A DNA stretch of 34,589 nt, from positions 1 to 34,589 of the forward strand of contig CABYXQ010000010.1 of the NCBI GenBank assembly GCA_902522915.1, given 5' to 3'. The translations under genes and the position numbers were made by a program. This document shows positions 1 through 7,918 of the stretch, one piece after another. The notes beneath the pieces were generated by a model, which was not told the origin of the DNA, did not search any database, and was given only the letters and a program-made list of their open reading frames with translations. The stretch's first letter is position 1. Each line of letters begins with the position of its first letter. This stretch comes from an uncultured Pelagibacteraceae bacterium (GTDB taxonomy: Bacteria; Pseudomonadota; Alphaproteobacteria; Pelagibacterales; Pelagibacteraceae).

Positions 1-868
1 ATTTAAGATATTTAGCGAACCCTTTTTGGATGAAGCTGATGCAATCGAGCAGTTATCAGAATTTGAAGCGTTATTAATTATGAGAGAGAGAACTGCAATA
101 TCAAAAAATTTGATCGATAATCTTAATGATTTAAAATTTATAATTACAAGTGGAATGAGGAATAAATCTATTGATCTAGATGCTGCAAAAAAAAGAAAAA
201 TAATTGTTTGTGGAACAGAAATAAATACCAATCCAACACCCGAGTTGACTTGGGCTTTAATATTAGGTTTGGCTAGAAATTTTAAAGAGGAATTTGATAA
301 TATGTATCAAGGTTATTGGCAAACAACTATTGGTGTAGAATTAAAAGGTAAAATTTTAGGATTAATAGGACTAGGAAGAGTAGGCTCTCAAGTTGCAAAA
401 ATTGGAAAAGCATTTGGAATGGAAGTTATGGCATGGAGTGAAAATTTAAATTTAGATAATTGTAAAAAACTCGAAGTTCTCCCTTGTAGTAAGGAGGATT
501 TAATAAAAAATTCTGATTTTTTGTCAATTCATGTTCAAGGAGGTGAAAGATATAAAGATTGTATTACTTTAAAAGAATTAGATAAAATGAAAAAAACATC
601 TTTTTTAATTAACACTTCGAGAGGCCCAATAATTAATGAAGACGATTTAATAATTGCACTATCAACAAATATTATTGCTGGCGCGGGTCTTGATGTTTTT
701 GGAAAAGAACCTTTACCTGAAAATAATAAGCTCAGATTTTTACCAAATGCATTATTAACTCCACATATCGGTTATGTAACAGCTGAAAATTATGCTATTT
801 TTTATAATCAAATGATTGAAAATCTTGAAGCTTGTGTAGATAATAAGCCAATAAGACTTTTAGAATAG
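1..868 (+). CDS. D-isomer-specific 2-hydroxyacid dehydrogenase, 5' end cut off by window
   Basis: NAD(P)-dependent dehydrogenase of the D-3-phosphoglycerate dehydrogenase superfamily, which interconverts 2-hydroxy and 2-oxo acids. The frame is open back to position 2 with no stop, so the true start lies upstream; the TTG at 26 is only an internal codon. Visible family marks are the substrate-domain end MRERT, the Rossmann loop GLIGLGRVG, the catalytic arginine in NTSRGPI, the glutamate in GLDVFGKEP and the catalytic histidine in LLTPHIG. It ends three bases before msrB, so the two are probably co-transcribed. The substrate cannot be told: a serA-type ACT regulatory domain is absent, since the protein stops soon after the catalytic His. 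Family call is firm, exact reaction is open. Confidence 0.9.
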   Translation, partial: FKIFSEPFLDEADAIEQLSEFEALLIMRERTAISKNLIDNLNDLKFIITSGMRNKSIDLDAAKKRKIIVCGTEINTNPTPELTWALILGLARNFKEEFDNMYQGYWQTTIGVELKGKILGLIGLGRVGSQVAKIGKAFGMEVMAWSENLNLDNCKKLEVLPCSKEDLIKNSDFLSIHVQGGERYKDCITLKELDKMKKTSFLINTSRGPIINEDDLIIALSTNIIAGAGLDVFGKEPLPENNKLRFLPNALLTPHIGYVTAENYAIFYNQMIENLEACVDNKPIRLLE

Positions 869-871
869 TTT

Positions 872-1276
872 ATGACAAAAGAAATTAATCCTAATCTTAC
901 TGAGCAACAAAAATTAGTTTTATTTAAAGAACAAACAGAGCCTCCTGGTACAAGTGAGCTGAATCATGAAAATAGAGAAGGAAGTTTTCATTGTGCAAAT
1001 TGTGGTGAAAAATTATTTGATTCAAAATCAAAATATGAAAGTGGATCAGGTTGGCCGTCGTTTTATGAATCTCTTCCAGATGTTTTTGAAACAAAAACAG
1101 ATTATTTTGTAGGTTATGCAAGAACTGAATATCACTGCAAAAAATGTGGAGCTCATCATGGTCATATATTTGATGATGGACCAAATCCTACTGGTAAAAG
1201 ATATTGCAATAATGGTATATGCTTAGATTTTAAACCTAAAAAAAAATATGAAAAAAAAAATTTTAACTGCCCATAA
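872..1276 (+). CDS. msrB: Peptide-methionine (R)-S-oxide reductase MsrB
   Basis: Repairs oxidised protein by reducing methionine-R-sulfoxide. The 134-residue protein has the usual MsrB length. It carries both zinc-binding CxxC pairs (C41/C44 in FHCANCG and C89/C92 in YHCKKCG), the GSGWPSF substrate loop, the HHGHIFDDGP motif and the catalytic cysteine C112 in KRYCNNGIC. A further cysteine, C117, lies in the same segment and might help in recycling; that is inference. It follows the hydroxyacid dehydrogenase by three bases and its last 29 bases overlap the next reading frame. The convergent glutaredoxin gene nearby gives a small redox-repair neighbourhood. Confidence 0.95.
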   Translation: MTKEINPNLTEQQKLVLFKEQTEPPGTSELNHENREGSFHCANCGEKLFDSKSKYESGSGWPSFYESLPDVFETKTDYFVGYARTEYHCKKCGAHHGHIFDDGPNPTGKRYCNNGICLDFKPKKKYEKKNFNCP

Positions 1277-1745
1277 CGAGGCTTTATATCATTTAATTAA
1301 TTTTAGAATAAACCAGTTTACCTTGTCCCAAAAATTACTTAAAATGGATTACTTGTCATTTATGATTTGTAGTGTGGTTGGAACACATATTCTTTATAAA
1401 AATTTGTTAAAAAATAAAAATGTTGATTGGGATGAACATTGGAAAATAATCAGAACTGAGTCAGAAAACACAATTAAAAACAAAAAAAAACTTTCTATAT
1501 TTGCAATATCAGAGACTTTAAAAATTCCAAAAGAATCTGTTAGACGTAAACTTTTAAAACTTGTTGACCGAAAGATTTTAAATCATTCAACATCATATGG
1601 AGTAATGCCAGGTGTTAATATGGCAGATGTAATTAAACCTTTTGCAAGAAAAGAAATTATACAATTGTCTGGCTTTTTAAAAGCACTTAAAAAACATAAG
1701 GCTTTAGATCAGGTAATTGATATAAAAGAAAAAGATTTAGAATAA
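1248..1745 (+). CDS. Winged-helix-like protein of unknown function
   Basis: A 165-residue lysine-rich protein. The segment around residues 85-120 (LSIFAISETLKIPKESVRRK, then LLKLVDRKIL) reads as a helix-turn-helix followed by a wing, so DNA binding is likely. No family is recognised with confidence. The first ATG (1248) lies inside msrB; an in-frame ATG at 1344 would remove the overlap and give 133 residues with the HTH intact, so the start is uncertain. It ends one base from the convergent glutaredoxin gene, leaving no room for a separate terminator. A regulator of the MsrB/redox genes is possible from position only. Confidence 0.6.
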   Translation: MKKKILTAHNEALYHLINFRINQFTLSQKLLKMDYLSFMICSVVGTHILYKNLLKNKNVDWDEHWKIIRTESENTIKNKKKLSIFAISETLKIPKESVRRKLLKLVDRKILNHSTSYGVMPGVNMADVIKPFARKEIIQLSGFLKALKKHKALDQVIDIKEKDLE

Positions 1746-1746
1746 G

Positions 1747-2001
1747 TTATTTTAATAAATCTTGGAGTTTGTTTTCTTTTTCAAGAGCTCTTGCTTCATC
1801 ATAGCCACCAATGTGTTGATCATCAAAAAATATTTGTGGGATAGTTCTTTTACCATTTGCTTTTTTAATCATCTCATCCATTGCTCCTTCAACTATTGAA
1901 ATATCTATTTCTTTATATGTTGCGTTATTTCTGGTTAATAATCTTTTCGCAGCATCGCAATAATTACAACGTGGACCTGTATAAATAGTTATTGATTTCA
2001 T
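1747..2001 (-). CDS. grxC: Glutaredoxin 3 (GrxC-type)
   Basis: Small glutathione-dependent thiol-disulfide oxidoreductase. The 84 residues match the length of GrxC. The active site is C12-N-Y-C15 in GPRCNYCDAAKRLL; the cis-proline segment RTIPQIFFDD and the glutathione-binding GGYDE follow in the expected order. The active site reads CNYC rather than the classical CPYC. It lies directly downstream of the TIGR03643-type gene with a three-base gap and is probably co-transcribed with it from the promoter region near 2301-2350. Confidence 0.93.
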   Translation of the reverse strand: MKSITIYTGPRCNYCDAAKRLLTRNNATYKEIDISIVEGAMDEMIKKANGKRTIPQIFFDDQHIGGYDEARALEKENKLQDLLK

Positions 2002-2004
2002 AAC

Positions 2005-2301
2005 TTATAAATAATCATTCTTTTTAATTTTACTAGTTATTTCTTTGCGAGAATATTCAAATTTTTTTCTATGTTTAATACTTTTTTGATTAACTCTTTT
2101 TCTCCATAATCTAAAAGAAGAAGGCTTCAAAGATCTTCGCATAATTTTGATAACTTCAGTTTCGGTTTTAGTAGTTTTTTTTTCTATTTCCTCAAAAGTT
2201 ATTCTGTCTGCCCAAGCTGCCCAAATAACCCAGTCCGGGTCATTTACGTTAGGCTCAGGATTCTTAACTTTAGTGATCGGGGTGTGACCTTTTTTTTTCA
2301 T
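2005..2301 (-). CDS. TIGR03643/DUF2805 family protein
   Basis: A 98-residue basic protein of unknown function. The family pattern is visible as PDWVIWAAWADRITFEEIE, then VIKIMRRSLKPSSFRLWRKR and a lysine/arginine-rich tail with KSIKHRKKF. Members are short, widespread in proteobacteria and uncharacterised. The FEEIEKKT...ETEVIKIMRR stretch resembles a helix-turn-helix, so nucleic-acid binding is a possibility, stated as inference. It is divergent from the LysE-family gene and precedes glutaredoxin in the same orientation. Confidence 0.8.
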   Translation of the reverse strand: MKKKGHTPITKVKNPEPNVNDPDWVIWAAWADRITFEEIEKKTTKTETEVIKIMRRSLKPSSFRLWRKRVNQKSIKHRKKFEYSRKEITSKIKKNDYL

Positions 2302-2349
2302 AAATCCTTTATATTTAAAAAAAATGATTAATGCATTTTTTTATGATTA

Positions 2350-2358
2350 TGATATACT
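2350..2358 (+). promoter_or_regulatory. Extended -10 promoter element for the LysE-family gene
   Basis: TGATATACT at 2350-2358 is a TG-N extended -10 with hexamer TATACT. No convincing -35 hexamer is seen, as often in extended -10 promoters. A transcript starting about 7 bases downstream would begin at the inverted repeat at 2366, giving a leader of about 60 nt. Confidence 0.5.
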
Positions 2359-2365
2359 TGTAACA

Positions 2366-2426
2366 GATAGTCCATCTTAGCCATCTTTAGCTCCCGGTTT
2401 TTTTGGACTATCCAACCTTTAAGATG
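2366..2426 (+). promoter_or_regulatory. Structured leader with start-codon-sequestering pseudoknot (candidate cis-regulatory RNA)
   Basis: GATAGTCCA (2366-2374) is a perfect inverted repeat of TGGACTATC (2404-2412), a 9-bp stem around a 29-nt loop. The loop holds two near-identical tandem units, CATCTTAGC (2373-2381, its first two bases shared with the stem) and CATCTTTAGC (2382-2391). Both are complementary to the start region: CATCTTA pairs exactly with TAAGATG (2420-2426), and the second copy pairs six bases with AAGATG (2421-2426). The geometry is an H-type pseudoknot that buries the AUG, as in translational riboswitches such as SAM-II. No known riboswitch consensus was recognised. Confidence 0.5.
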
Positions 2427-3038
2427 CTCCCCTTAAATTATTTACTTTTTTTGCAAATAATTTTGTTTCTTTTTATAACGCCCGGCACTCCAAGAATTGT
2501 AATTATTTCTTATTCTATGAATTATGGCGTTCAAAAATGTATTTGGACAGCGCTAGGGGACGTTACTGCAAATATTATTCAAGCAACTTTAGTAATTTTT
2601 GTAATAGGCTCTTTTTTTTCTGATAATTCAAATTTTTTAAATATATTTAAGTGGATTGGTGTAATTTATCTTTTGTATTTAGCTTACGATATTTATAACT
2701 CAAGACCAAAAGATATTAATTCAAGTAATGCTTTATCAAAAAGTTTTTTTTCTTTTTTTAAAGATGGATTTTTAATTGCAGGCACAAGTCCAAAGGCTTG
2801 GATGTTTTTTCCTTTAATATTTCCACAGTTTATTGATTTCAATTTGAATTATGTAGTTCAATTTTTAGTTTTGATTACAACATATGTTGTTCTAGATTTT
2901 TTATCTTTGATTGCTTACGCAATTTTAGCAAGGAAGTTGATTGTATGGATTAAAGCTAATCCGAGAGTAATTAATACAATTTCAGCGAGTGTTTTAATAA
3001 TCATTGCAATTATAATTGTATTTATTCAACGATATTAG
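2424..3038 (+). CDS. LysE/RhtB-family amino-acid exporter
   Basis: Inner-membrane efflux protein of the LysE/RhtB superfamily, which exports amino acids such as lysine, homoserine, threonine or related metabolites. Starting at ATG 2424 gives 204 residues, the family norm, beginning MLPLNYLLFLQI; an upstream TTG at 2403 lies inside the leader stem and is unlikely. The signature TPGTPRIVIISYSMNYG (TPGP in most members) follows the first membrane helix, and NAGTSPKAW-like GTSPKAWMFF occurs mid-protein. About six hydrophobic segments can be seen. There is no clear Shine-Dalgarno; the start codon lies in the predicted pseudoknot. The exported compound is unknown. Confidence 0.85.
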   Translation: MLPLNYLLFLQIILFLFITPGTPRIVIISYSMNYGVQKCIWTALGDVTANIIQATLVIFVIGSFFSDNSNFLNIFKWIGVIYLLYLAYDIYNSRPKDINSSNALSKSFFSFFKDGFLIAGTSPKAWMFFPLIFPQFIDFNLNYVVQFLVLITTYVVLDFLSLIAYAILARKLIVWIKANPRVINTISASVLIIIAIIIVFIQRY

Positions 3039-3128
3039 TAAGCATTACTGCCACTTAATGTCACTTGCAAAGTTAGTAATTTCTTTATTTAATTGATCAT
3101 TAATTAATTAATAACAATAGGAAATAAA

Positions 3129-4367
3129 ATGAAAATAACAAAAATAATATTAAGTTTTGTTTCTGCATTAGCAATTTTATTATCTTCATCAGTCACATCT
3201 TTTGCAAAAGTTGTGGGCGATAAGATAATTTTAGGATCTGCTATTTCACTAACTGGTAAATACTCTTCAAATGGTGTTCATACACAAAACGGTTACAATA
3301 TGGCTGTTGATAGAATTAATAGCATGGGTGGAGTAAAAGTTGGTGGAAAAACTTATAAGTTTGAAATCATTTATTATGATGATGAGTCGAACCCAAAAAG
3401 AGCAGCACAGCTTGCAGAAAGATTAATCTCACAAGATGGTGTTGAGTTTATGCTTGGCCCATATAGCTCAGGATTAACGAAAGCAATAGCGCCAGTAACT
3501 GAAAAATATGGTGTACCAATGGTTGAGGCGAATGGTGCTTCTAGATCTTTGTTTACTAAAGGTTACAAATATCTATTTGCAGTTTTAGCTCCAGCTAATT
3601 TATATCTAGATGTTGCAATTAGAACAGCAGTAGAGTTAAATGGTGGTAAGGGTGTTAGAATTGCCCAAGCATTTGAACAAGATGCTTTTTCACAAGACGT
3701 TAGATTAGGTATTTTAGATGCAGCTAAGGAAACTGGATCTGAAATCATAATCGATGATAAACTACCAAAAGAACTTAATGATATGGCTGCTACATTAGTT
3801 AAAGTTAAACAAATGAAGCCAGATGTTTTAGTTGTATCAGGTCATACAAAAGGAGCATTAACAGCTATTAGACAAATTGCTGAAATGAAAGTAGATGTTC
3901 CAATGTTGGCAATGACACATTGCGATGCTGCGAAATTATCAAAACAACATGGTAAAAATTCACAGTATGCTCTTTGTGCTTCTCAATGGCATAAAACGTT
4001 AACATATAAAGATGATTTCTTTAAAGATGGAATGACTTATGCGGCAGACTTTACAAATGAGTTTGGTTATGATCCGCCATACCAAGCAGCTGAGTCTTCA
4101 GCAGCATTATTAGTTTTTAAAGATGCTTTTGAAAGAGCCAATTCTTTTGATCAAAAGAAAGTAAGAGATGCTCTAGCAGCAACTAACATGCAAACATTTT
4201 ATGGAAATATTAAGTTCGCACCGGGAGGTCAGAATGTTGACAAACCGATGGTACTTTTCCAAGTGATGTGTGATGGTGCTGGGAAATGTGAAAATAAAGT
4301 TGTGGCTCCACTTAAGTGGGCTTCAGCTGAGTTAATACATCCGGTTCCTAAGTGGTCTGAAAGATAA
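3129..4367 (+). CDS. Liv-type ABC transporter substrate-binding protein 1
   Basis: Periplasmic binding protein of the Peripla_BP_6/LivK class for amino acids, amides or related solutes. Residues 1-26 form a signal peptide (basic MKITK, hydrophobic core, cleavage after SFA), followed by IILGSAISLTGKYSS, the typical start of the mature domain, and by YYDDESNP and MLGPYSSG of the ligand cleft. At 412 residues it is slightly longer than LivK. A ribosome site AGGAAA precedes the ATG. A weak promoter (TTGCAA 3065-3070, TTTAAT 3088-3093, 17-bp spacer) may serve it. Permeases and ATPases follow after a hairpin terminator, an arrangement that lets the binding protein be made in excess. Confidence 0.92.
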   Translation: MKITKIILSFVSALAILLSSSVTSFAKVVGDKIILGSAISLTGKYSSNGVHTQNGYNMAVDRINSMGGVKVGGKTYKFEIIYYDDESNPKRAAQLAERLISQDGVEFMLGPYSSGLTKAIAPVTEKYGVPMVEANGASRSLFTKGYKYLFAVLAPANLYLDVAIRTAVELNGGKGVRIAQAFEQDAFSQDVRLGILDAAKETGSEIIIDDKLPKELNDMAATLVKVKQMKPDVLVVSGHTKGALTAIRQIAEMKVDVPMLAMTHCDAAKLSKQHGKNSQYALCASQWHKTLTYKDDFFKDGMTYAADFTNEFGYDPPYQAAESSAALLVFKDAFERANSFDQKKVRDALAATNMQTFYGNIKFAPGGQNVDKPMVLFQVMCDGAGKCENKVVAPLKWASAELIHPVPKWSER

Positions 4368-4380
4368 TATCAAATATGTA

Positions 4381-4412
4381 AAATGCTCCCTAGTAATAGG
4401 GGGCATTTTTAT
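4381..4412 (+). terminator. Intercistronic hairpin terminator/attenuator after the binding protein
   Basis: AAATGCTCCCT and AGGGGGCATTT form an 11-bp arm hairpin with one mismatch around a 6-nt loop, followed by a T run. It sits between the binding-protein gene and livH, so it probably reduces read-through into the permease genes rather than ending the unit. Confidence 0.8.
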
Positions 4413-4452
4413 ATAAAAAGTTTCAAAATTATATAGAAAGCTTCAATAATAT

Positions 4453-5346
4453 ATGGACTTCATGGTTTTTCAATATCCAATGATAAGTGTCCAAGCTTGT
4501 TTGGATGGAATATTATTAGGTATTTTATTTGCACTGATTGCCTACGGAATGGCTCTGCAATGGGGAGTAATGAATATCATAAATATTGCTCAAGGTGATT
4601 TAGTTATTCTTGGTGGATATATTGCATATTTTATGTATCTATATGGAATTCATCCTGCTTGGGGTGTAATCGTTGCACCAATTATAATGTATTTTGTTGG
4701 AGTTGGACTTTATAAATTAGTGATTAATAAAGTAGTTGATAGAGATTTATTCATCTCAATTCTTGCAACATTTGGAATAAGTATTCTTTTTATGCAACTA
4801 ATGAATTTTGCATTTGGTGCAGATGTTGTTTTAGCTAATTCAGGATATGGAACAACTTTTTTATTTGATAGTGCAGTAGTTTTACCAAATTCAAAAATAT
4901 TTTCTGCATTCATAAGTATTTTATTTGCAATTTGTTTAGTAATTTATATGAAAAAATCAAAGTTAGGTCGTGCAATAAGAGCAACTGCACAGAATGCAAG
5001 AGCAGCAAAGATTTTAGGAGTAGATACTGAGAAAGTTTATGCAGCTACATTTGGTATTAACGCAGCTCTTTGTGGTGTAGCAGGTGCATTAATATCTATA
5101 ACGTTTACAATTCACCCTTACATGGGATTACCTTATACAATCAGGTCTTTTATGATCGTTATTGTAGCAGGATTAGGAAATTTGCCTGGAGTAGCATTGT
5201 CTGGAATGGGACTAGGAGTTTTTGAGGAATTTGCTGATTATATTTTAGGAACAGAATTTAGAATTGGAGCTGTATTTTTATTATTAGTTTTAATTTTAGT
5301 TTATAGAAGATTTAAACTATCAAGAAAAAGAGAATATTTAAAATAG
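4453..5346 (+). CDS. livH: Branched-chain amino-acid ABC permease, LivH type (system 1)
   Basis: Inner-membrane permease of the HAAT family. 297 residues with about eight hydrophobic helices; the family marks are ALQWGVMNIINIAQGDLVILGG-like text near residues 35-58, IRATAQNARAAKILGVD in the ATPase-coupling loop and the final VAGLGNLPGVALSG. The gene begins at ATG 4453 without a visible Shine-Dalgarno; an in-frame ATG at 4462 is an alternative. An imperfect 17-nt direct repeat (4418-4434 and 4438-4454) lies just before the start. It abuts livM with no gap. Confidence 0.92.
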   Translation: MDFMVFQYPMISVQACLDGILLGILFALIAYGMALQWGVMNIINIAQGDLVILGGYIAYFMYLYGIHPAWGVIVAPIIMYFVGVGLYKLVINKVVDRDLFISILATFGISILFMQLMNFAFGADVVLANSGYGTTFLFDSAVVLPNSKIFSAFISILFAICLVIYMKKSKLGRAIRATAQNARAAKILGVDTEKVYAATFGINAALCGVAGALISITFTIHPYMGLPYTIRSFMIVIVAGLGNLPGVALSGMGLGVFEEFADYILGTEFRIGAVFLLLVLILVYRRFKLSRKREYLK

Positions 5347-6396
5347 ATGAACAAAAATTTAATTTTATATGTTGCAATATTGTTTTTTGGAATTACAGCA
5401 CCATTTATTTTTCCAGCATTTAAAGTTCAATTATCAATACTTTGCATTTTAATTGTACTAGCTTTAACGTGGAATATTCAAGGTGGGGAAATGGGCTACA
5501 ACACCTTTGGAAACATATTATTTTATGGTTTAGGGATGTATTTATGTGCTTCAGTTCAAGTAGGAATGTTCTTCCCTTTAGCAGAATGGACTGAGAGTGG
5601 TGGAGAAAAAACTTTTGTACATACTCCAGCTCAGTTTTTTCAAGGTATGGCAGTTGGACTGGTAGTGGCTGCAGTGATACCAACTATAGTTGCAGGATTG
5701 ATCGGTTATGCAATTTTAGGATTAAGGGGGCATTATTTTGCGATTTGTACATTAGGTTTAGGAGTTGCAGCTGGAGAGATATCTGGAGGTATAGAAATTA
5801 TTGGAGCAGGACAAGGTTTTACTACACCACCATTTCCTGACGTTGGTGGCTTAGAATCAAGAGGAGAATTTTTCTACTTTTTAAGTTTTGGAGTACTCGT
5901 ATTAACATTTATTGCTGTTAGAGCAATTTATTCAACTAGATTTAAATTAATTCTAAATGCAATTAGAGATAATGAAGACAAAGCTGAAGCGATGGGAATT
6001 CAAACTATGAAATATAAAATCATTGGTTGGATGATATCAGCTTTCTTTTGTGGATTAGCTGGTGGAATTATGGGTGGTTTAGTTGGATACATAGATTCCA
6101 CTGATGTAGCTTTTGATGGAAGAGAAATGGGTGTTTTCATGGTATTGATGGCTATCTTAGGAGGTAAAGGAACTTTGTGGGGACCTGTCATTGGAGCTAC
6201 AGTTTTTCATATTTTTAAAGAGGGTTTTTGGACATTTTTTTTAGGATGGCAGTACGTTGCGCTAGGAGTTCTTATTGTAGTAATAGTAATTTATTTCCCT
6301 GAAGGAATAATGGGATGGTTGAGAGAAAAATTTCCAGAAAGATTTGGCGAAACAATAGATGAAAAAGATAGAAAAGCACAGGTAGAATTGAAATGA
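5347..6396 (+). CDS. livM: Branched-chain amino-acid ABC permease, LivM type (system 1)
   Basis: Second HAAT permease, 349 residues. Visible marks are LALTWNIQGGEMGYNTFGN in the N-terminal helices, GLRGHYFAICTLGLG, the coupling loop LNAIRDNEDKAEAMGI and the C-terminal LGGKGTLWGPVIGA. A loop near residues 75-95 with FPLAEWTESGGEKTF is probably periplasmic. The C-terminus is charged and cytoplasmic. Start follows the livH stop directly, and the stop overlaps the livG start by four bases (ATGA), so translation is coupled. Confidence 0.92.
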   Translation: MNKNLILYVAILFFGITAPFIFPAFKVQLSILCILIVLALTWNIQGGEMGYNTFGNILFYGLGMYLCASVQVGMFFPLAEWTESGGEKTFVHTPAQFFQGMAVGLVVAAVIPTIVAGLIGYAILGLRGHYFAICTLGLGVAAGEISGGIEIIGAGQGFTTPPFPDVGGLESRGEFFYFLSFGVLVLTFIAVRAIYSTRFKLILNAIRDNEDKAEAMGIQTMKYKIIGWMISAFFCGLAGGIMGGLVGYIDSTDVAFDGREMGVFMVLMAILGGKGTLWGPVIGATVFHIFKEGFWTFFLGWQYVALGVLIVVIVIYFPEGIMGWLREKFPERFGETIDEKDRKAQVELK

Positions 6397-7133
6397 GTAT
6401 TTTAGAGGTAAGTAATGTCAGTAAATCATTTGGTGGGGTAAAAGCAAATGTTGATATTTCAATGAATGTTGAGAAAGGAAAAATTGTTGGCTTAATTGGA
6501 CCAAATGGATCAGGTAAAACTACTTTATTTAATTCTATTGTTGGAACTTATCCAATAGATAATGGTTCAATTAAGTTTAATGGTAAAGAAGTATCTGAGT
6601 TACCAGTTCCGATTATTGCAAAACTTGGTTTACTTAGAACTTTTCAGCAAACACGAATTTATGGCAAGTTAAATTGTGTGGAGAATATGCTTATTAGCCA
6701 TAAAGGAAGTGATGCAAGTTTATTTACGATATTTTCAAAAATTCCTAAAGATTTAAACGAAAAAGCAGAGAATTTGTTAAATTTTGTGGGCCTGTATCAA
6801 AAAAGAAAATTAAGAGCAGGAGATCTATCTTTTGGACAACAAAAGTTATTAGAACTTGCTATGGCATTAATGAATGAGCCAGAGATGCTATTACTAGACG
6901 AACCTACAGCAGGAATTAACCCAACATTAATTAATGGAATTATAGATAGGTTAATTAAAGTTAACAAAGATTTTGGAATTACTTTATTAGTAATAGAACA
7001 CAACATGAGAGTTATTATGCAATTAGCTGAAGATATATTTTGTTTAGCTCACGGCAAGATGCTAGCTAATGGATCTCCAGATGAAATAAAAAATGATAAA
7101 CGCGTCGTTGATGCTTATTTAGGAGCGCAATAA
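6393..7133 (+). CDS. livG: Branched-chain amino-acid ABC ATPase, LivG type (system 1)
   Basis: Cytoplasmic ATPase that powers the LivHM pore. 246 residues with Walker A GPNGSGKTT (near residue 36), Q-loop FQQTR, ABC signature LSFGQQKLLEL (the usual LSGGQ reads LSFGQ), Walker B MLLLDEPTAG and switch His in VIEHNMR. The YLGAQ C-terminus is typical of LivG. It overlaps livM upstream by four bases and shares one base with livF downstream. Confidence 0.93.
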   Translation: MSILEVSNVSKSFGGVKANVDISMNVEKGKIVGLIGPNGSGKTTLFNSIVGTYPIDNGSIKFNGKEVSELPVPIIAKLGLLRTFQQTRIYGKLNCVENMLISHKGSDASLFTIFSKIPKDLNEKAENLLNFVGLYQKRKLRAGDLSFGQQKLLELAMALMNEPEMLLLDEPTAGINPTLINGIIDRLIKVNKDFGITLLVIEHNMRVIMQLAEDIFCLAHGKMLANGSPDEIKNDKRVVDAYLGAQ

Positions 7134-7918
7134 TGGCAAATCAATATGAAGTATTAGGAAAAGCACCAACAGCAAATGATTTAAAAAAATTATCTTCAGA
7201 TGATATTCATTTAACTATTAAAGGTTTAAATGCAGGATACGGTAAAATGGAAATTTTACATAACTTTGATTTATTTGTAAACAAAGCACAATCATTGTGT
7301 TTAATTGGACCCAATGGAGCTGGCAAATCTACAATACTTCATTCAATCTATGGATTTACAAATATATTTTCAGGGCAAATAGAAATTGATGGAAAAGAAA
7401 TTACAAATTTAACTCCTGCAGAAAAGCTCAAGTCAGTAGGGATAGCTTATATTCTTCAAGATAATTCTGTTTTTCCAGACATGACTGTTGAAGAAAATTT
7501 ACTAATGGGTGGATATATTAAAGAAAATTCTGATGAGTCATATCAGGAAGCAGAGAGAATTTTTGAAAAATATGAACGACTAAGAAATAGAAGAAATCAA
7601 CCTGCTAAAGTTTTATCTGGAGGTGAGAGAAGATTGTTAGAAATATCTAGAGCATTGGTAATGAAACCTTCTGTTTTATTAGTAGACGAACCTTCAATTG
7701 GATTAGAACCAAGATATATAGATATGGTTTTTGAAATTTTAAGAGATCTTCAACAAAATGAAAAAAAAACAATCATCTTAGTTGAGCAAAATGCAAAAAA
7801 AGGATTAGAATTTTCAGATATAGGATACGTTTTGGTATCGGGACAAACTGCAATTGCAGGTAAAGGAGACGATTTACTTCAAAATCCTGACGTTGGTAGA
7901 CTGTTCCTAGGCGGATAA
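7133..7918 (+). CDS. livF: Branched-chain amino-acid ABC ATPase, LivF type (system 1)
   Basis: Second ATPase of the importer. 261 residues: Walker A GPNGAGKST, signature LSGGERRLLEI, Walker B VLLVDEPSIGL and the switch region ILVEQNAKKGLE, closing with FLGG. The core normally begins near residue 1 in LivF, but here about 28 extra residues (MANQYEVLGKAPTANDLKKL and on) precede the first strand HLTIKGLNAGYG. That extension is odd and may be a docking element. The gene overlaps livG and azlC by one base each, so all are one transcript. Confidence 0.92.
   Translation: MANQYEVLGKAPTANDLKKLSSDDIHLTIKGLNAGYGKMEILHNFDLFVNKAQSLCLIGPNGAGKSTILHSIYGFTNIFSGQIEIDGKEITNLTPAEKLKSVGIAYILQDNSVFPDMTVEENLLMGGYIKENSDESYQEAERIFEKYERLRNRRNQPAKVLSGGERRLLEISRALVMKPSVLLVDEPSIGLEPRYIDMVFEILRDLQQNEKKTIILVEQNAKKGLEFSDIGYVLVSGQTAIAGKGDDLLQNPDVGRLFLGG

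Noticed and set aside
3045-3090. ATTACT...AGTAAT pairing and a CCACTT/TCACTT repeat upstream of binding protein 1, possibly a leader
   Set aside because: Only six pairs around a long loop in AT-rich DNA, and it lies upstream of the candidate -10, so it would not be in the transcript.
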